Program-made: the position numbers and the translations under genes
The notes under the pieces: generated by a model
What the model was told of the DNA's origin: nothing
Database searches by the model: none
What the model saw: only the letters and a program-made list of their open reading frames with translations
Source of the DNA: Streptomyces sp. R44
GTDB lineage: Bacteria > Actinomycetota > Actinomycetes > Streptomycetales > Streptomycetaceae
Length of the DNA stretch: 64,000 nt
NCBI RefSeq assembly: GCF_041053105.1
Contig: NZ_CP163444.1
Coordinates: 3,658,001-3,722,000 of the forward strand
Direction: 5' to 3'
In this document: one piece after another, positions 26,458 to 34,961 of the stretch
Layout: every line of letters begins with the position of its first letter
Position numbering within the stretch: position 1 is the stretch's first letter

Positions 26458-26805
26458 GTGCCGACCTACCAGTACCAGTGCACCGAGTGCGGCGAAGGCC
26501 TCGAGGCGGTGCAGAAGTTCACGGATGACGCCCTGACCGTGTGCCCCAGCTGCCAGGGACGCCTGAAGAAGGTGTTCTCGGCCGTCGGCATCGTCTTCAA
26601 GGGCTCCGGCTTCTACCGGAACGACAGCCGCGGCTCGTCGTCCAGCAGCTCGCCGGCCTCGTCGAAGTCCTCGTCGTCCTCGACGCCGACCTCTTCGTCG
26701 TCGACGTCTTCGTCCTCTTCGTCCTCTTCGGACGCGAAGCCGGCCGCGTCGTCCGCTTCCTCCTCCTCGACGTCCTCGTCGAGCACCGGAAGCTCGGCCG
26801 CCTGA
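26458..26805 (+). CDS. FmdB-family zinc-ribbon protein, probable redox-regulated chaperone Ruc, 115 aa
   Basis: An N-terminal zinc ribbon has Cys8, Cys11, Cys29 and Cys32 (CTEC...CPSC) in MPTYQYQCTECGEGLEAVQK. Next come KKVFSAVGIVFKGSGFYRND and a tail of about 60 residues that is almost wholly Ser/Thr/Ala, predicted disordered. In M. tuberculosis the FmdB-type Rv0991c (Ruc) is an HrcA-regulated, redox-switched chaperone with a disordered tail, and its locus also has mscL, galU, moeA1 and rimJ nearby, as here. GTG 26458 follows AGGAGG. Orthology is inferred from family, operator and synteny. Confidence 0.87.
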   Translation: MPTYQYQCTECGEGLEAVQKFTDDALTVCPSCQGRLKKVFSAVGIVFKGSGFYRNDSRGSSSSSSPASSKSSSSSTPTSSSSTSSSSSSSSDAKPAASSASSSSTSSSSTGSSAA

Positions 26806-26822
26806 GCCTTCTTGCCTTCGTG

Positions 26823-26849
26823 GGCCCCGTCGCCGTGCGCGACGGGGCC
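26823..26849 (+). terminator. Terminator after the zinc-ribbon gene
   Basis: A perfect 11-bp stem (26823-26833 with 26839-26849), loop CGTGC, followed by TTCGGCGTTT. It separates the CIRCE-controlled gene from the phosphorylase gene. Confidence 0.8.
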
Positions 26850-26886
26850 TTCGGCGTTTCCGGGGAGCGCGCTTAGGGTGACCGTC

Positions 26887-27732
26887 ATGGCCAACCATGA
26901 CGTGTACGCGGACATCGGCGTGATCGGCGGCTCCGGCTTCTACTCCTTCCTGGAGGACGTCACCGAGGTGTCCGTCGACACCCCGTACGGCAGCCCCAGC
27001 GACTCCCTCTTCCTCGGCTCGATCGCCGGGCGGCAGGTCGCCTTCCTCCCCCGGCACGGCCGCGGCCACACCGTCCCGCCGCACCGGATCAACTACCGCG
27101 CCAACCTCTGGGCGCTGCGCTCCGTGGGCGTACGGCAGGTCCTCGGGCCCTGCGCCGTCGGCGGACTGCGCGAGGAGTACGGGCCCGGCACGCTCGTCGT
27201 GCCCGACCAGCTCGTCGACCGTACGAAGAGCCGGGCGCAGACCTATTTCGACGGGGAACGGCGGGCCGACGGAGCCCTCCCGAACGTCGTCCACGTGACC
27301 TTCGCCGACCCCTACTGCCCGGACGGGCGGCGGGTCGCGGTCAAGGCCGCCCGGGGCCGCGGCTGGGAACCCGTCGACGGCGGCACGATGGTGGTCGTCG
27401 AGGGGCCCCGCTTCTCCACCCGCGCCGAGTCCCGCTGGCACGCCGCCGCGGGCTGGTCGGTGGTCGGCATGACCGGGCACCCCGAGGCCGTCCTCGCCCG
27501 CGAGCTGGGCCTCTGCTACACCTCGCTCGCCCTCGTCACCGACCTCGACGCGGGCGCCGAGACCGGCGAGGGCGTCTCCCACACCGAGGTGCTGCGGGTG
27601 TTCGGCGAGAACGTGGGCCGGCTGCGGGAGGTCCTCTTCGACGCGGTGGGGGCACTGCCGGCGACGGCGGACCGGGACTGCCTGTGCATGCATGCCCACG
27701 ACGGGTGGGACCTGGGGATCGAGCTGCCGTAA
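26887..27732 (+). CDS. mtnP: S-methyl-5'-thioadenosine phosphorylase-type purine phosphorylase, 281 aa
   Basis: A PNP/MTAP family protein: IGVIGGSGFYSFL at the start, FLPRHGRGHTVPPHRINYRA (phosphate and sugar site), VVVEGPRFSTRAESR and GMTGHPEAVLARELGLCYTS. It should split methylthioadenosine (or methylthioinosine) into a purine base and methylthioribose-1-phosphate for methionine salvage. ATG 26887 begins MANHDVYADIG; GTG 26878 would add three residues. Exact nucleoside preference cannot be read from sequence. Confidence 0.92.
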   Translation: MANHDVYADIGVIGGSGFYSFLEDVTEVSVDTPYGSPSDSLFLGSIAGRQVAFLPRHGRGHTVPPHRINYRANLWALRSVGVRQVLGPCAVGGLREEYGPGTLVVPDQLVDRTKSRAQTYFDGERRADGALPNVVHVTFADPYCPDGRRVAVKAARGRGWEPVDGGTMVVVEGPRFSTRAESRWHAAAGWSVVGMTGHPEAVLARELGLCYTSLALVTDLDAGAETGEGVSHTEVLRVFGENVGRLREVLFDAVGALPATADRDCLCMHAHDGWDLGIELP

Positions 27733-27754
27733 ACCACCCATCGGTGTGGGGGAG

Positions 27755-27763
27755 TTGTCCACA
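27755..27763 (+). promoter_or_regulatory. Perfect DnaA box (isolated)
   Basis: TTGTCCACA matches the Streptomyces DnaA-box consensus exactly. It lies in the 128-bp gap between the phosphorylase and the CpaB-like gene, about 100 bp before the latter's start. A single box suggests transcriptional control or chance rather than an origin. Confidence 0.4.
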
Positions 27764-27860
27764 GGCTCGCGGTGATCCCCAGGCCGGAGCGGGGTGGGGG
27801 CGGAGTCGGGACAGTGGGGGCGTTCTCGTTTCGCTCCCGACCGGACAGGCGGTACTCCGC

Positions 27861-28376
27861 ATGACGACGACCCTCTCCTCCTCCGTTCCCGCGCCCTGTA
27901 CGGTGCCGGCCTTCGAGCCGCTACGGGTGCGGGGCGCCCGGCACCGGCTGCGGAGGGCGCTCCGGCGGGGGCGGCGCGCACCGGCGCTGCTCCTGGCCCT
28001 GACGGCGGGCGCGCTGGCCGTCGCGGACATGGGCGCCGCCCCGGGCGCGCCTCCTCCGTCGGCGCCCGCTCGCGCGCGGCCGCCCGCCGCCGCGCCCCTG
28101 GTGTCCGCGCCGGTACGGATCGCCGACGCCGCGACCGTACGGCTGCTCAGGCCCGGTGACCGGGTCGACGTGATCGCCGCCGCGCCCAACTCGCCGCTGG
28201 GCGGGGAGGGAGAGGCCCGGGTGGTCGCGACGGGCGCCCGAGTGGCCGAAGTTCCACGGCCCGGCGAGACTCGTTCGGACGGAGGGGCGCTCGTCGTCCT
28301 GTCCGTGCCACGGCCGACGGCGGCGGCGCTGGCAGGTGCCGGTGTCACCTCCCAACTGGCGGTGACGGTGTGCTGA
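27861..28376 (+). CDS. CpaB/RcpC-like membrane-anchored protein with SAF-type domain, 171 aa
   Basis: A basic cytoplasmic N-terminus (RHRLRRALRRGRRAPALLLA) leads into a single membrane helix and a Pro/Ala linker. A beta-rich domain follows, with TVRLLRPGDRVDVIAAAP and ARVVATGARVAEVPRPG, the pattern of CpaB/RcpC pilus-assembly proteins. Unlike true CpaB it stands alone, with no tad/flp pilus genes nearby, so a different envelope role is likely. ATG 27861 is chosen because it starts just before the conserved basic segment. It precedes mscL on the same strand. Confidence 0.75.
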   Translation: MTTTLSSSVPAPCTVPAFEPLRVRGARHRLRRALRRGRRAPALLLALTAGALAVADMGAAPGAPPPSAPARARPPAAAPLVSAPVRIADAATVRLLRPGDRVDVIAAAPNSPLGGEGEARVVATGARVAEVPRPGETRSDGGALVVLSVPRPTAAALAGAGVTSQLAVTVC

Positions 28377-28487
28377 TTCGCACTGACTCGCTGTCAAGTC
28401 ACCGTCCCGTGTGTACGGATTGGACGCCTCTGCGCCGTTCACGGCCTAATGGCACCGCACACAGCGGTACACGCGGCATCTCACGCG

Positions 28488-28559
28488 ATGTCACGCGCGA
28501 CTTCACGCGCGACTTCACGCGCGACTTCACACGCGACTTCACACGCGACTTCACACGCG
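28488..28559 (+). repeat. 12-bp tandem repeat immediately upstream of mscL
   Basis: Five exact-length 12-bp units at 28500-28559 read ACTTCACGCGCG (twice) then ACTTCACACGCG (three times). They are preceded by degenerate units at 28488-28499 and 28477-28487. The array ends 15 bp before the mscL GTG. It is in frame with an ATG at 28449, which would add SRAT/SHAT repeats to MscL, but the RBS sits after the array. Confidence 0.85.
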
Positions 28560-28574
28560 ACGAAAGGCACCTCG

Positions 28575-29096
28575 GTGGCCGAGAAGAAGGAAAGTCTGCT
28601 GGGAGGCTTCAAAGCCTTCCTGATGCGGGGCAACGTGATCGACCTGGCGGTGGCGGTCGTCATCGGTGCCGCCTTCACGAACATCGTGAACTCGGTGGTC
28701 AAGGGCATCATCAACCCGGTCGTCGGCGCCTTCGGCACGAAGGACCTGGAGGGCTACGCGTCCTGCCTCAAGGACCCCTGCCGGGTCGTCGACGGGGAGA
28801 TGCAGGGCATCCAGATCCAGTGGGGCCTCGTCCTCAGCGCGGTGCTGAGCTTCGTGATCACCGCGGCCGTCGTCTACTTCCTCATGGTCCTGCCGATGGC
28901 GAAGATCCTCGCCAAGCGCGCCGCCCAGGAGAAGGCGAAGGAAGGCGTCGAGGAGGTCATGGAGGTCAGCGAGCTGGAGGTGCTCAAGGAGATCCGCGAC
29001 CACCTGGTCGCGCAGCGCGTCCCGTCCGTGAACAACACGCACCCGGGCAGCGGGGTCGCCGGCACTGGGAGCGCCGGGGCGCACTCCACCTCCTGA
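28575..29096 (+). CDS. mscL: Large-conductance mechanosensitive channel MscL, 173 aa
   Basis: MscL features: the N-terminal amphipathic helix ([20 protein letters not shown]), TM1 with the [18 protein letters not shown] gate, a periplasmic loop with two Cys (SCLKDPC), TM2 ([20 protein letters not shown]) and a cytoplasmic helix bundle ([15 protein letters not shown]). It releases solutes on osmotic downshock. GTG 28575 with AAAGG upstream gives the canonical start [11 protein letters not shown]. The disordered Ser/Gly C-terminus is longer than in E. coli. The leader contains the 12-bp tandem array. Confidence 0.94.
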   Translation: MAEKKESLLGGFKAFLMRGNVIDLAVAVVIGAAFTNIVNSVVKGIINPVVGAFGTKDLEGYASCLKDPCRVVDGEMQGIQIQWGLVLSAVLSFVITAAVVYFLMVLPMAKILAKRAAQEKAKEGVEEVMEVSELEVLKEIRDHLVAQRVPSVNNTHPGSGVAGTGSAGAHSTS

Positions 29097-29115
29097 CCGG
29101 CGCGGTACGCCGGAT

Positions 29116-29334
29116 TCAGAGGTGGTGCGGCGGCTTCTCGTCGAGGAAGCGCGCGAGGTCGGCGGCGCTGCCGCCGGCCGGAGGCCGCTCGCCCCATCCA
29201 CGGTCCGTGTCGTCCGCGGATTGCTGGTCCAGCGGATCGTCGAAGACGAGGGCCGGCTTGGGAGTGTTCTCGGGACTGGATGTCAGGCCGGTCCGCTTCG
29301 CGTCTCGCGGTCCGTGGGCGGGGGCGGTGCTCAT
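29116..29334 (-). CDS. Conserved small protein of unknown function, 72 aa
   Basis: A short hydrophilic, acidic protein (MSTAPAHGPRDAKRTGLTSS near the start; ALVFDDPLDQQSADDTDRGW in the middle; AADLARFLDEKPPHHL at the end) without a signal peptide or membrane segment. The motif PALVFDDPLDQ and the terminal RFLDEKPPHHL look conserved-protein-like rather than random GC-rich translation, and the codon third positions support coding. It is convergent with mscL (19 bp apart) and trails the molybdoenzyme operon by 42 bp. No function can be assigned. Confidence 0.68.
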   Translation of the reverse strand: MSTAPAHGPRDAKRTGLTSSPENTPKPALVFDDPLDQQSADDTDRGWGERPPAGGSAADLARFLDEKPPHHL

Positions 29335-29376
29335 CTGTCCAGACTACGCCCGCTCACCCGCCCCGGACCCCCCTGA

Positions 29377-29850
29377 TCAGCGGTCCTTCGGGTCGATCAG
29401 CCAGAGTCCGAGGACCACGAGGAACGACAGGACGAGGAATCCCGCGCCCCACCAGGCGGTTCCGGTGTCGCCCGTCATCCACTCGTCCACGACGATCGTC
29501 AGGCCCCACAGCTGGCCGATCACCACCGTGAGCGCCAGCGCGAGGCGGGCCGAGAGCTTCGAGGAGCGCTCCGGCTCCTGCTCCGTCCCGGCCCCGGGGC
29601 CGGGCCCGGTGTGCCGGATCCGGGGGTCGCCGTACCCGCTGGTGGGCCGGATCTGGGGGTACCGCTCGTGCACGGGCCGATTGAGCCGCGGCTGCGCACT
29701 GCCGGGGGTGTACGCGGGGCGCGGGGGCGCGGCGGGCGCGGCGGGCGTGGCGGCTGCCGCGGAGGCCGCAGGTGTCCCGGGTGTCCCGGGTGTCCCGGGT
29801 GCCGCGGGGTCCGGCGCCTCGGGGTCCCTCGGGAACGAGCTCTCGGTCAT
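29377..29850 (-). CDS. Small two-TM membrane protein ending the molybdoenzyme operon, 157 aa
   Basis: A disordered N-terminal half (about 90 residues of Pro/Ala/Gly repeats such as PGTPGTPGTPAAS) is followed by two transmembrane helices (about 101-120, ARLALALTVVIGQLWGLTIV, and about 133-152, AWWGAGFLVLSFLVVLGLWL) and a charged end. The ATG at 29850 overlaps the Rieske gene stop by 4 bp, so it is co-translated with the redox operon and may be an assembly or anchoring factor. No family is recognised. Confidence 0.75.
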   Translation of the reverse strand: MTESSFPRDPEAPDPAAPGTPGTPGTPAASAAAATPAAPAAPPRPAYTPGSAQPRLNRPVHERYPQIRPTSGYGDPRIRHTGPGPGAGTEQEPERSSKLSARLALALTVVIGQLWGLTIVVDEWMTGDTGTAWWGAGFLVLSFLVVLGLWLIDPKDR

Positions 29851-30539
29851 GTCCGCTCACTCCTCTCGGCGGGCTTCGGGCCGCTCCGGGTCTGCTGCGC
29901 GCCGGGCCCGGCCGGCTTGTGGGCCGGCGCGCCCGCGCCGAAGCCCGGGCAGCCCGGGCGGTCGTCGCCCTGCTGGCGGCAGAAGCCCTCGACGAGGCTC
30001 TCGCCCGAGCGGGCCGTGCCGACGGCCCAGACGCTGCCGTCGACCTCCTCGACGAGGATCACCTTCGGCAGGCCCCGTGGGGGCGGGCCGGCGGTGACCT
30101 CTCCCGTACGGGCGTCGAAGACGCCCTCGTGGCAGGGGCAGTACAGCTCGCCCTCGCTGCCCCGTTCCTTGCGCCAGAGCACGGCGCAGGCGAGGTGGGT
30201 GCAGACGGCGGAGTAGCCGGCGAGGGTGCCGTCCTCCATGCGGACGGCGATCGCCCGGTCCTCGTCGCCGGGGTAGCGGAAGGCGAGCGACTCCCCCGGT
30301 TCGATCCGGTCGGCGATCCTCTTGGGCTCGGGGGCGCCCGTGCTGTCGCCGTGCCGGTGGAGGATGCCGGAGGCGACGCCGATGCCGCCGACGGCGAGGC
30401 CGCCGGAGACGGTGGCGACGATCCGCAGGTAGTCGCGGCGGGTGGTCAGGGAGTCGGCGGCGATCCGGTCGTGGAGCGCTTCCTGGGCCGCGTCGGCGTG
30501 GGCGTCCGGCGCCGGCGGCTGGGGGTCGGTGACGCTCAA
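29847..30539 (-). CDS. Rieske 2Fe-2S protein with Tat-type anchor, 230 aa
   Basis: A twin-arginine motif TRRDYLRIV (about 33-41) precedes a hydrophobic segment (VSGGLAVGGIGVASGI), so the protein is probably exported folded by Tat and stays anchored. The Rieske cluster ligands are C113-T-H115 in CTHLAC and C134-P-C-H137 in CPCHEG. The C-terminus carries two further Cys (GFCRQQGDDRPGCPGFG). TTG 30539 overlaps the upstream ferredoxin stop as TTGA. It would pass electrons between quinol or the membrane subunit and the operon enzyme. Confidence 0.88.
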   Translation of the reverse strand: MSVTDPQPPAPDAHADAAQEALHDRIAADSLTTRRDYLRIVATVSGGLAVGGIGVASGILHRHGDSTGAPEPKRIADRIEPGESLAFRYPGDEDRAIAVRMEDGTLAGYSAVCTHLACAVLWRKERGSEGELYCPCHEGVFDARTGEVTAGPPPRGLPKVILVEEVDGSVWAVGTARSGESLVEGFCRQQGDDRPGCPGFGAGAPAHKPAGPGAQQTRSGPKPAERSERT

Positions 30540-31135
30540 CGGACATCCCTTCCATTGATCTCGACGACGGGGAGGCCGCCGGGCACCGGCCACTGGACCT
30601 TGTCGGCGGGGACGACCATCGCCACCCCGGTGGAGACGGTGGTGCTGCCGAAGGTGAAGGAGTCGGCGACCTGGACGCCGGGGCGTTCGGCGCGGAGCTC
30701 GTCGAGGGTTCCGTAGAAGAGGGCGCCGGTGGGGCAGACGGTGGCGCACATCGGGGCGAGGCCGTAGGCGGTGCGGTCGTAGCAGAGGTTGCACTTCATC
30801 TGGAGCTTCGCCTGGAGGTCGATCTTGGGGACGCCGAACGGGCAGGCGTTGACGCAGTTGGCGCAGCCGATGCAGCGGGTGGTGTCGGCCTGCTGCACGA
30901 CGCCGTCGGCGGTGACGAGGATCGCGTCGGCGGGGCAGACCTCGGCGCAGGGGGCGACGGGGTCCTCGCAGTGCATGCAGACGGTGGGGAGGGAGGCGAC
31001 GGAGCGGCCCTCGTCGGGGTAGTCGAGGTGGATCATCGACTTGCCGCGGTGCGAGTCGCATTCGCGGCAGGCGGAGACGCAGGCCTGGCAGCCGATGCAG
31101 CGGCCCGGGTCGATGAAGATCGTGCGGCCCATCAT
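30536..31135 (-). CDS. 4Fe-4S ferredoxin-type electron-transfer subunit (DmsB/NapG-like), 199 aa
   Basis: Four cysteine clusters are visible: [37 protein letters not shown] and CNLCYD..CATVC, the pattern of four-cluster beta subunits of molybdoenzymes. It starts at ATG 31135 (a second ATG is at 31132), 7 bp after the molybdoenzyme stop, and overlaps the Rieske gene by 4 bp. It should carry electrons between the molybdoenzyme and the membrane or Rieske subunits. Confidence 0.9.
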   Translation of the reverse strand: MMGRTIFIDPGRCIGCQACVSACRECDSHRGKSMIHLDYPDEGRSVASLPTVCMHCEDPVAPCAEVCPADAILVTADGVVQQADTTRCIGCANCVNACPFGVPKIDLQAKLQMKCNLCYDRTAYGLAPMCATVCPTGALFYGTLDELRAERPGVQVADSFTFGSTTVSTGVAMVVPADKVQWPVPGGLPVVEINGRDVR

Positions 31136-31142
31136 GTGCGGG

Positions 31143-33467
31143 TCAGCTCCTCTCCGCGGTGCCGCGGCCCTGGGGTGAGGTGGGGGGCAGCGGGTCGGTG
31201 CGGGAGACCTGGGTCTCCGGGTAGGCCTGGTGTCCGGGGGCGGTGGGCGGGGCGGGGACCTCGTCGATGCGGTCGGCGGCCTCGATGCGGGCGGCGCACA
31301 CCTTGTACTCGGGGATCTTGGAGCGCGGGTCGAGGGCGTCGATGGTGAGGGCGTTCGCCGCCGTGGGAACGGGCCAGTGGTAGGGCACGAAGACGGTGTC
31401 GGGGCGGATGGCCTCGGTGACGAGCGCGGGGAAGACCTCGCTGCCGCGGCGGGTGACGACGCGGACGGGGTCGCCGTTGCGGAAGCCGTGCGAGGGGTGG
31501 ACCTCGACCCAGGGGCGGGGGGTCTGCTCGACGAGGGCGCCGAGGCGGCGGGTCTGATTGCCGGAGAGGAAGTGGGCGACGGTGCGGCCGGTGGTGAGCG
31601 AGAGGGGGTACTCCTCGCTGTACGGGTCCATGGGCGGGTGCCATTCGACGACCTGCATGTGGATCGTGCCGTCGGGGTGGTAGGTGCGGCCGTCCTCGAA
31701 GAGGCGGGGGGTGCCGGGGTGCTCGGTGCCGGGGCAGGGCCAGGCGATGCCGCCGGTCTCCTCCAGGCGTTCGTACGTGATGCCGTAGTAGTCGTTGACG
31801 GTGCCGGCGGAGGCGATGCGGAGCTCCTCGAAGACGGAGCGGGAGTCGGGGAAGGCGAACTTGTCCCCGGCGCCGAGCCGCTTGGCGAGCTCGCAGATGA
31901 CCCAGGTGTCGGTGCGGACGCCGGCCGGGGGTTCCTGGGCCTTGTTGTGCTTGACGACCCGGGCCTCGGCGTTGGCCATGACGCCCTCGTCCTCGGCCCA
32001 CACGGTGACGGGGAAGACCACGTGCGCGTTGGCGGCGGTCTCGGAGAGGAAGAAGTCGAACTGGGCGTGGAACTCGAGGGTGTCGTAGCCGTCCTTGACG
32101 GTGGTGTAGTTCGGGAGGGAGACGAAGGGGTTGTTGCAGATGCCGACGAGGCCGCGGATCTCCTTGCGCTGCATCTGCCAGACCATCTCCATCATGGAGG
32201 TGCCGGCGGGCGGGAGTTCGGCCTCGTCGATGCCCCAGATCGCGCAGATCTGGCGGCGGTGCTCGGGGTTGGTGATGGAGCGGCCGCCGGGGAGGAGGTC
32301 GGACTTCTGACCGTGTTCGCGGCCGCCCTGGCCGTTGCCCTGGCCGGTGATGGTGCCGTAGCCGGCGCCGGGCCTTCCGATGTTCCCGGTGGCGACGCAG
32401 AGGTTGATGATCGAGAGGCAGTTCTCGACGCCCTGGGAGTGGTGCTCGACGCCGCGGGCGTGCCAGGCCATGGCCTTGTCCGCGCCGGCGAACATGCGGG
32501 CGACCTGGACGATCTGTTCCTCGGGGACGCCGCAGATCTCGGCGGACCGGGCGGGCGGGTAGTCGGCGACGGTCTTCTTGACCTCGTCCCAGCCGGTGGC
32601 GTGGGCGGCGAGGTAGGCCTCGTCGGTGAGGCCCTCGGCGACGACGACGTGCAGGACGGCGTTGAAGAAGGCGGAGTCGGTGCCGGGCTTGAGGGCGACG
32701 TGGACGTCGGCGGTGCGGGCGATCGCGGTCTCGCGGGGGTCGACCACGATGAGGGTGGCGCCCCGGTCGCGGGCTCCCCACAGGTACTGGGTCATGACGG
32801 GGAAGCATTCGCCGACGTTGGATCCCGCGATGAGGAGGCAGTCGGTGAGGAGGATGTCGGAGAAGGGGTTGCCGGCGCGGTCGATGCCGAAGGCGAGCTT
32901 GTTGGCTCCGGCGGCGGAGACCATGCAGAGCCGGCCGTTGTAGTCGACGTGCCGGGACTTGAGGGCGACGCGGGCGAACTTGCCGACGAGGTAGGTCTTC
33001 TCGGAGAAGAGGCTGGCGCCGCCGAGGAGTCCGAAGGAGTCGTTGCCGTACTCGCCCTGGATGCGGCGGATCTCGGCGACGGTGTGGTCGAGGGCCTCCT
33101 CCCAGCTGACCTCGCGGAACTCCTCGTCGCGGCTGCGGCGCATGAGGGGGGCGGTGAGCCGGTCGGGGTGGTTGACCTGCTGGTAGGCGTTGATGCCCTT
33201 GGGGCAGAGCCGCATCCGGTTGATGTCGTGGTTGCGGGGTTCGACGCCGAAGACCTTGCCGTGGTGGTCGACGCGGAGGTACATGCCGCACTGGACGCCG
33301 CAGAAGCAGCAGTGGGTGGGGACGAGGGTCTCCCCGTTCTGGTCGGCGTGCCAGCGGTCGGCGGGGATGCCTCCGGCGTCGCGGAAGTCGCGGGTGCCGG
33401 GCGGGGCGAGGGAGGGGTCGAGCGGCAGCGGCCGGCCGGGGGTGGTCGCGGGGTCGGTCGCGGTCAA
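31143..33467 (-). CDS. Molybdopterin oxidoreductase, NarB/NapA-like catalytic subunit, 774 aa
   Basis: A large bis-MGD enzyme. The 4Fe-4S site is C53/C54-x-C56-x3-C60 with C88 in LCPKG, and the probable Mo ligand is Cys181 in YNGRLCMVS, as in NapA/NarB nitrate reductases. [25 protein letters not shown] and a C-terminal cofactor-binding domain follow. No Tat or Sec signal is visible, so it should be cytoplasmic. TTG 33467 overlaps the upstream membrane-subunit stop (TTGA). Nitrate reduction is the closest fit, but no nitrite reductase or nitrate transporter is adjacent, so the substrate stays open. Confidence 0.88.
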   Translation of the reverse strand: MTATDPATTPGRPLPLDPSLAPPGTRDFRDAGGIPADRWHADQNGETLVPTHCCFCGVQCGMYLRVDHHGKVFGVEPRNHDINRMRLCPKGINAYQQVNHPDRLTAPLMRRSRDEEFREVSWEEALDHTVAEIRRIQGEYGNDSFGLLGGASLFSEKTYLVGKFARVALKSRHVDYNGRLCMVSAAGANKLAFGIDRAGNPFSDILLTDCLLIAGSNVGECFPVMTQYLWGARDRGATLIVVDPRETAIARTADVHVALKPGTDSAFFNAVLHVVVAEGLTDEAYLAAHATGWDEVKKTVADYPPARSAEICGVPEEQIVQVARMFAGADKAMAWHARGVEHHSQGVENCLSIINLCVATGNIGRPGAGYGTITGQGNGQGGREHGQKSDLLPGGRSITNPEHRRQICAIWGIDEAELPPAGTSMMEMVWQMQRKEIRGLVGICNNPFVSLPNYTTVKDGYDTLEFHAQFDFFLSETAANAHVVFPVTVWAEDEGVMANAEARVVKHNKAQEPPAGVRTDTWVICELAKRLGAGDKFAFPDSRSVFEELRIASAGTVNDYYGITYERLEETGGIAWPCPGTEHPGTPRLFEDGRTYHPDGTIHMQVVEWHPPMDPYSEEYPLSLTTGRTVAHFLSGNQTRRLGALVEQTPRPWVEVHPSHGFRNGDPVRVVTRRGSEVFPALVTEAIRPDTVFVPYHWPVPTAANALTIDALDPRSKIPEYKVCAARIEAADRIDEVPAPPTAPGHQAYPETQVSRTDPLPPTSPQGRGTAERS

Positions 33468-34609
33468 TTGAAGCCCTTCTTCACGTGGTCGAGGTAGGCG
33501 GTGCCGCGCAGGACGCGCTTGCAGCGGGGGCAGTACTCGGCCCACTCGTCGAAGCCGAGGGCGAGGTCGCGCATGGTGCCCTGGAGGTTCTCCACGTACG
33601 GGGCGGTGTCGATGGGCTCGTGGCAGCGGCGGCAGGTGAGGATCTCGTCCTCGTCCTTGCGGCGGGCGGTGTACTTGAAGAGCTGCATGCCGACGGCCGC
33701 GGGCCGCTGGACGATGTGGAAGAACTTCCCGAAGGGGATGTAGATCAGGGTGAAGACGACGGACACCATGTGGAGGACCGCGAGGAACTCGTAGCCGCCG
33801 CCGTGCAGGAAGATCGACGAGAAGGTCAGCAGCAGGCCGGTCACCGAGATGACGATGAGGGCGATCAGCGGCACCAGGTCGTAGGCGAAGCGCTGGCCGG
33901 TGATGGCGCCCCGGTCCTTCATGCGGCGCCACAGGAAGTAGGAGGCGCCGGCGATGACGAGGACGGCGGCGATGTCGAGGCCGTGGAACATCAGCCGGCC
34001 GACGGGGCTGAGCGCGTCGAAGCCGATGATCTTGAAGCCCCAGATCCGCATCTCGTAGCCGGGGCCCGAGCCGGTGGAGGAGGTGAAGGTGAACCAGCCC
34101 CAGGTGAGCGGGAAGGTGATCGCGGCGGCGAGCAGACAGCCCCAGAAAACGAGCTGGTGGGCGGCCCAGCGGGCGTGCGAGCGGGCGCCGAGGAACTTCT
34201 GGAAGCCGAGGTAGGTGGCGATCATCCTCGGCAGGGCGGTGGGCGCCTTGCGGAAGTTCGCCGCGGAGAAGAAGGAGCGCCAGCCCTGCCGGAAGAGGCG
34301 GCGGGCGCCGGGCGCGGAGATCCAGACCGTGTAGCGGTAGGCGACGCCGAAGGCGAGGAAGACGGTGGCCACGGCGTACGGCAGGAGGGCCGAGTCGAAG
34401 TCGCGGAGCAGGCGGCTGCCGAAGACGATCGCGAGGATCAGCAGGGCGGAGACGGCGGCGCCGACGAGGGCGGCGCGGCGGCGCACGGCGGCGGGGGTCC
34501 GGCGCGCGTGGCCGTCGGCCGCCGGGAGGCCGGGCGCGGTGCCGGGCGCGAGGCCCTGGGCTGGGCCGGGTTCGGGGGTCGGCTCGGCTGTCTGCGGTGG
34601 CTCGGTCAC
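33464..34609 (-). CDS. Membrane cytochrome b-type subunit with C-terminal CxxC motifs, 381 aa
   Basis: After a disordered Pro/Ala N-terminus come about six transmembrane helices. His in [23 protein letters not shown] and [12 protein letters not shown] could ligate hemes as in NarI-like quinol oxidases or reductases. The cytoplasmic tail has two CxxC pairs (CRRC, CPRC) that could bind zinc or a cluster. It is the first gene of the operon, and the stop overlaps the molybdoenzyme TTG. It likely links the enzyme to the menaquinone pool. Confidence 0.82.
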   Translation of the reverse strand: MTEPPQTAEPTPEPGPAQGLAPGTAPGLPAADGHARRTPAAVRRRAALVGAAVSALLILAIVFGSRLLRDFDSALLPYAVATVFLAFGVAYRYTVWISAPGARRLFRQGWRSFFSAANFRKAPTALPRMIATYLGFQKFLGARSHARWAAHQLVFWGCLLAAAITFPLTWGWFTFTSSTGSGPGYEMRIWGFKIIGFDALSPVGRLMFHGLDIAAVLVIAGASYFLWRRMKDRGAITGQRFAYDLVPLIALIVISVTGLLLTFSSIFLHGGGYEFLAVLHMVSVVFTLIYIPFGKFFHIVQRPAAVGMQLFKYTARRKDEDEILTCRRCHEPIDTAPYVENLQGTMRDLALGFDEWAEYCPRCKRVLRGTAYLDHVKKGFN

Positions 34610-34627
34610 GCGGACACGGTAAAGCCG

Positions 34628-34654
34628 TTTGCCCTATTCGGTCCTGTTTTGCCC
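34628..34654. promoter_or_regulatory. TTTGCCC direct repeats before the molybdoenzyme operon
   Basis: TTTGCCC occurs at 34628-34634 and 34648-34654, exactly 20 bp apart, 19-45 bp upstream of the operon's first start codon on the minus strand. The spacing suits a dimeric regulator. The regulator is unknown. Confidence 0.35.
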
Positions 34655-34675
34655 ACTGTGGGGGTGACGCGTCGT

Positions 34676-34925
34676 TCAGACGGCGTGCAGCCCATGGGCC
34701 TGGAAGACCTCGCGGGCCGCGGCGAGCTGCGCGGGGGTCGGGGACGGGGTGTCGTGCAGGGTGAACGGCTTGGCGAGTGCTTGCCACTTCGCTTCGCCCA
34801 GCTTGTGGAAGGGCAGGATGTCCACGCGGGACACGTTGCCGAGGCCGGCGGCGAACGCCCCCGGAGACGGTGGCGCCGCCGCCGGACGCGGAGATGAAGC
34901 GGACGTCTTCTGCTGAGCACTGGCA
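34676..34925 (-). pseudogene. Remnant of a pyruvate formate-lyase activase-type radical SAM gene
   Basis: On the minus strand 34857-34925 encodes EDVRFISASGGGATVSGG, the strand-loop before the GGE motif in PflA-type activases. A different frame over 34676-34858 encodes their C-terminal end (RVDILPFHKLGEAKWQALAK, then a stop after AHGLHAV). The roughly 100 residues normally between these parts, and the whole N-terminus with the radical-SAM CxxxCxxC motif, are missing. This is therefore an internally deleted, 5'-truncated pseudogene. Its broken 5' end abuts the equally truncated chelatase remnant. Confidence 0.72.
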
Positions 34926-34961
34926 GCACGACGTCCGGGTCGTCCAGGCAGGCCCCGGTAG

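Noticed and set aside
27755..27763. Replication origin
   Set aside because: Only one DnaA box is present; Streptomyces oriC has many clustered boxes between dnaA and dnaN, which are absent here.
28488..28559. CRISPR-like array (also considered for 48654-48769)
   Set aside because: Units are contiguous with no unique spacers and no cas genes are present. These are ordinary tandem repeats.
28449..28574. N-terminal extension of MscL containing SRAT/SHAT repeats
   Set aside because: MscL family proteins start at the [10 protein letters not shown] helix, and a suitable AAAGG site precedes GTG 28575. The repeats are treated as leader DNA, though translation is not excluded.
34606..34929. A short minus-strand frame as an independent gene
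   Set aside because: It is the third frame over the pflA-type remnant. The recognisable sequence is in the other two frames, which fits a frameshifted pseudogene.
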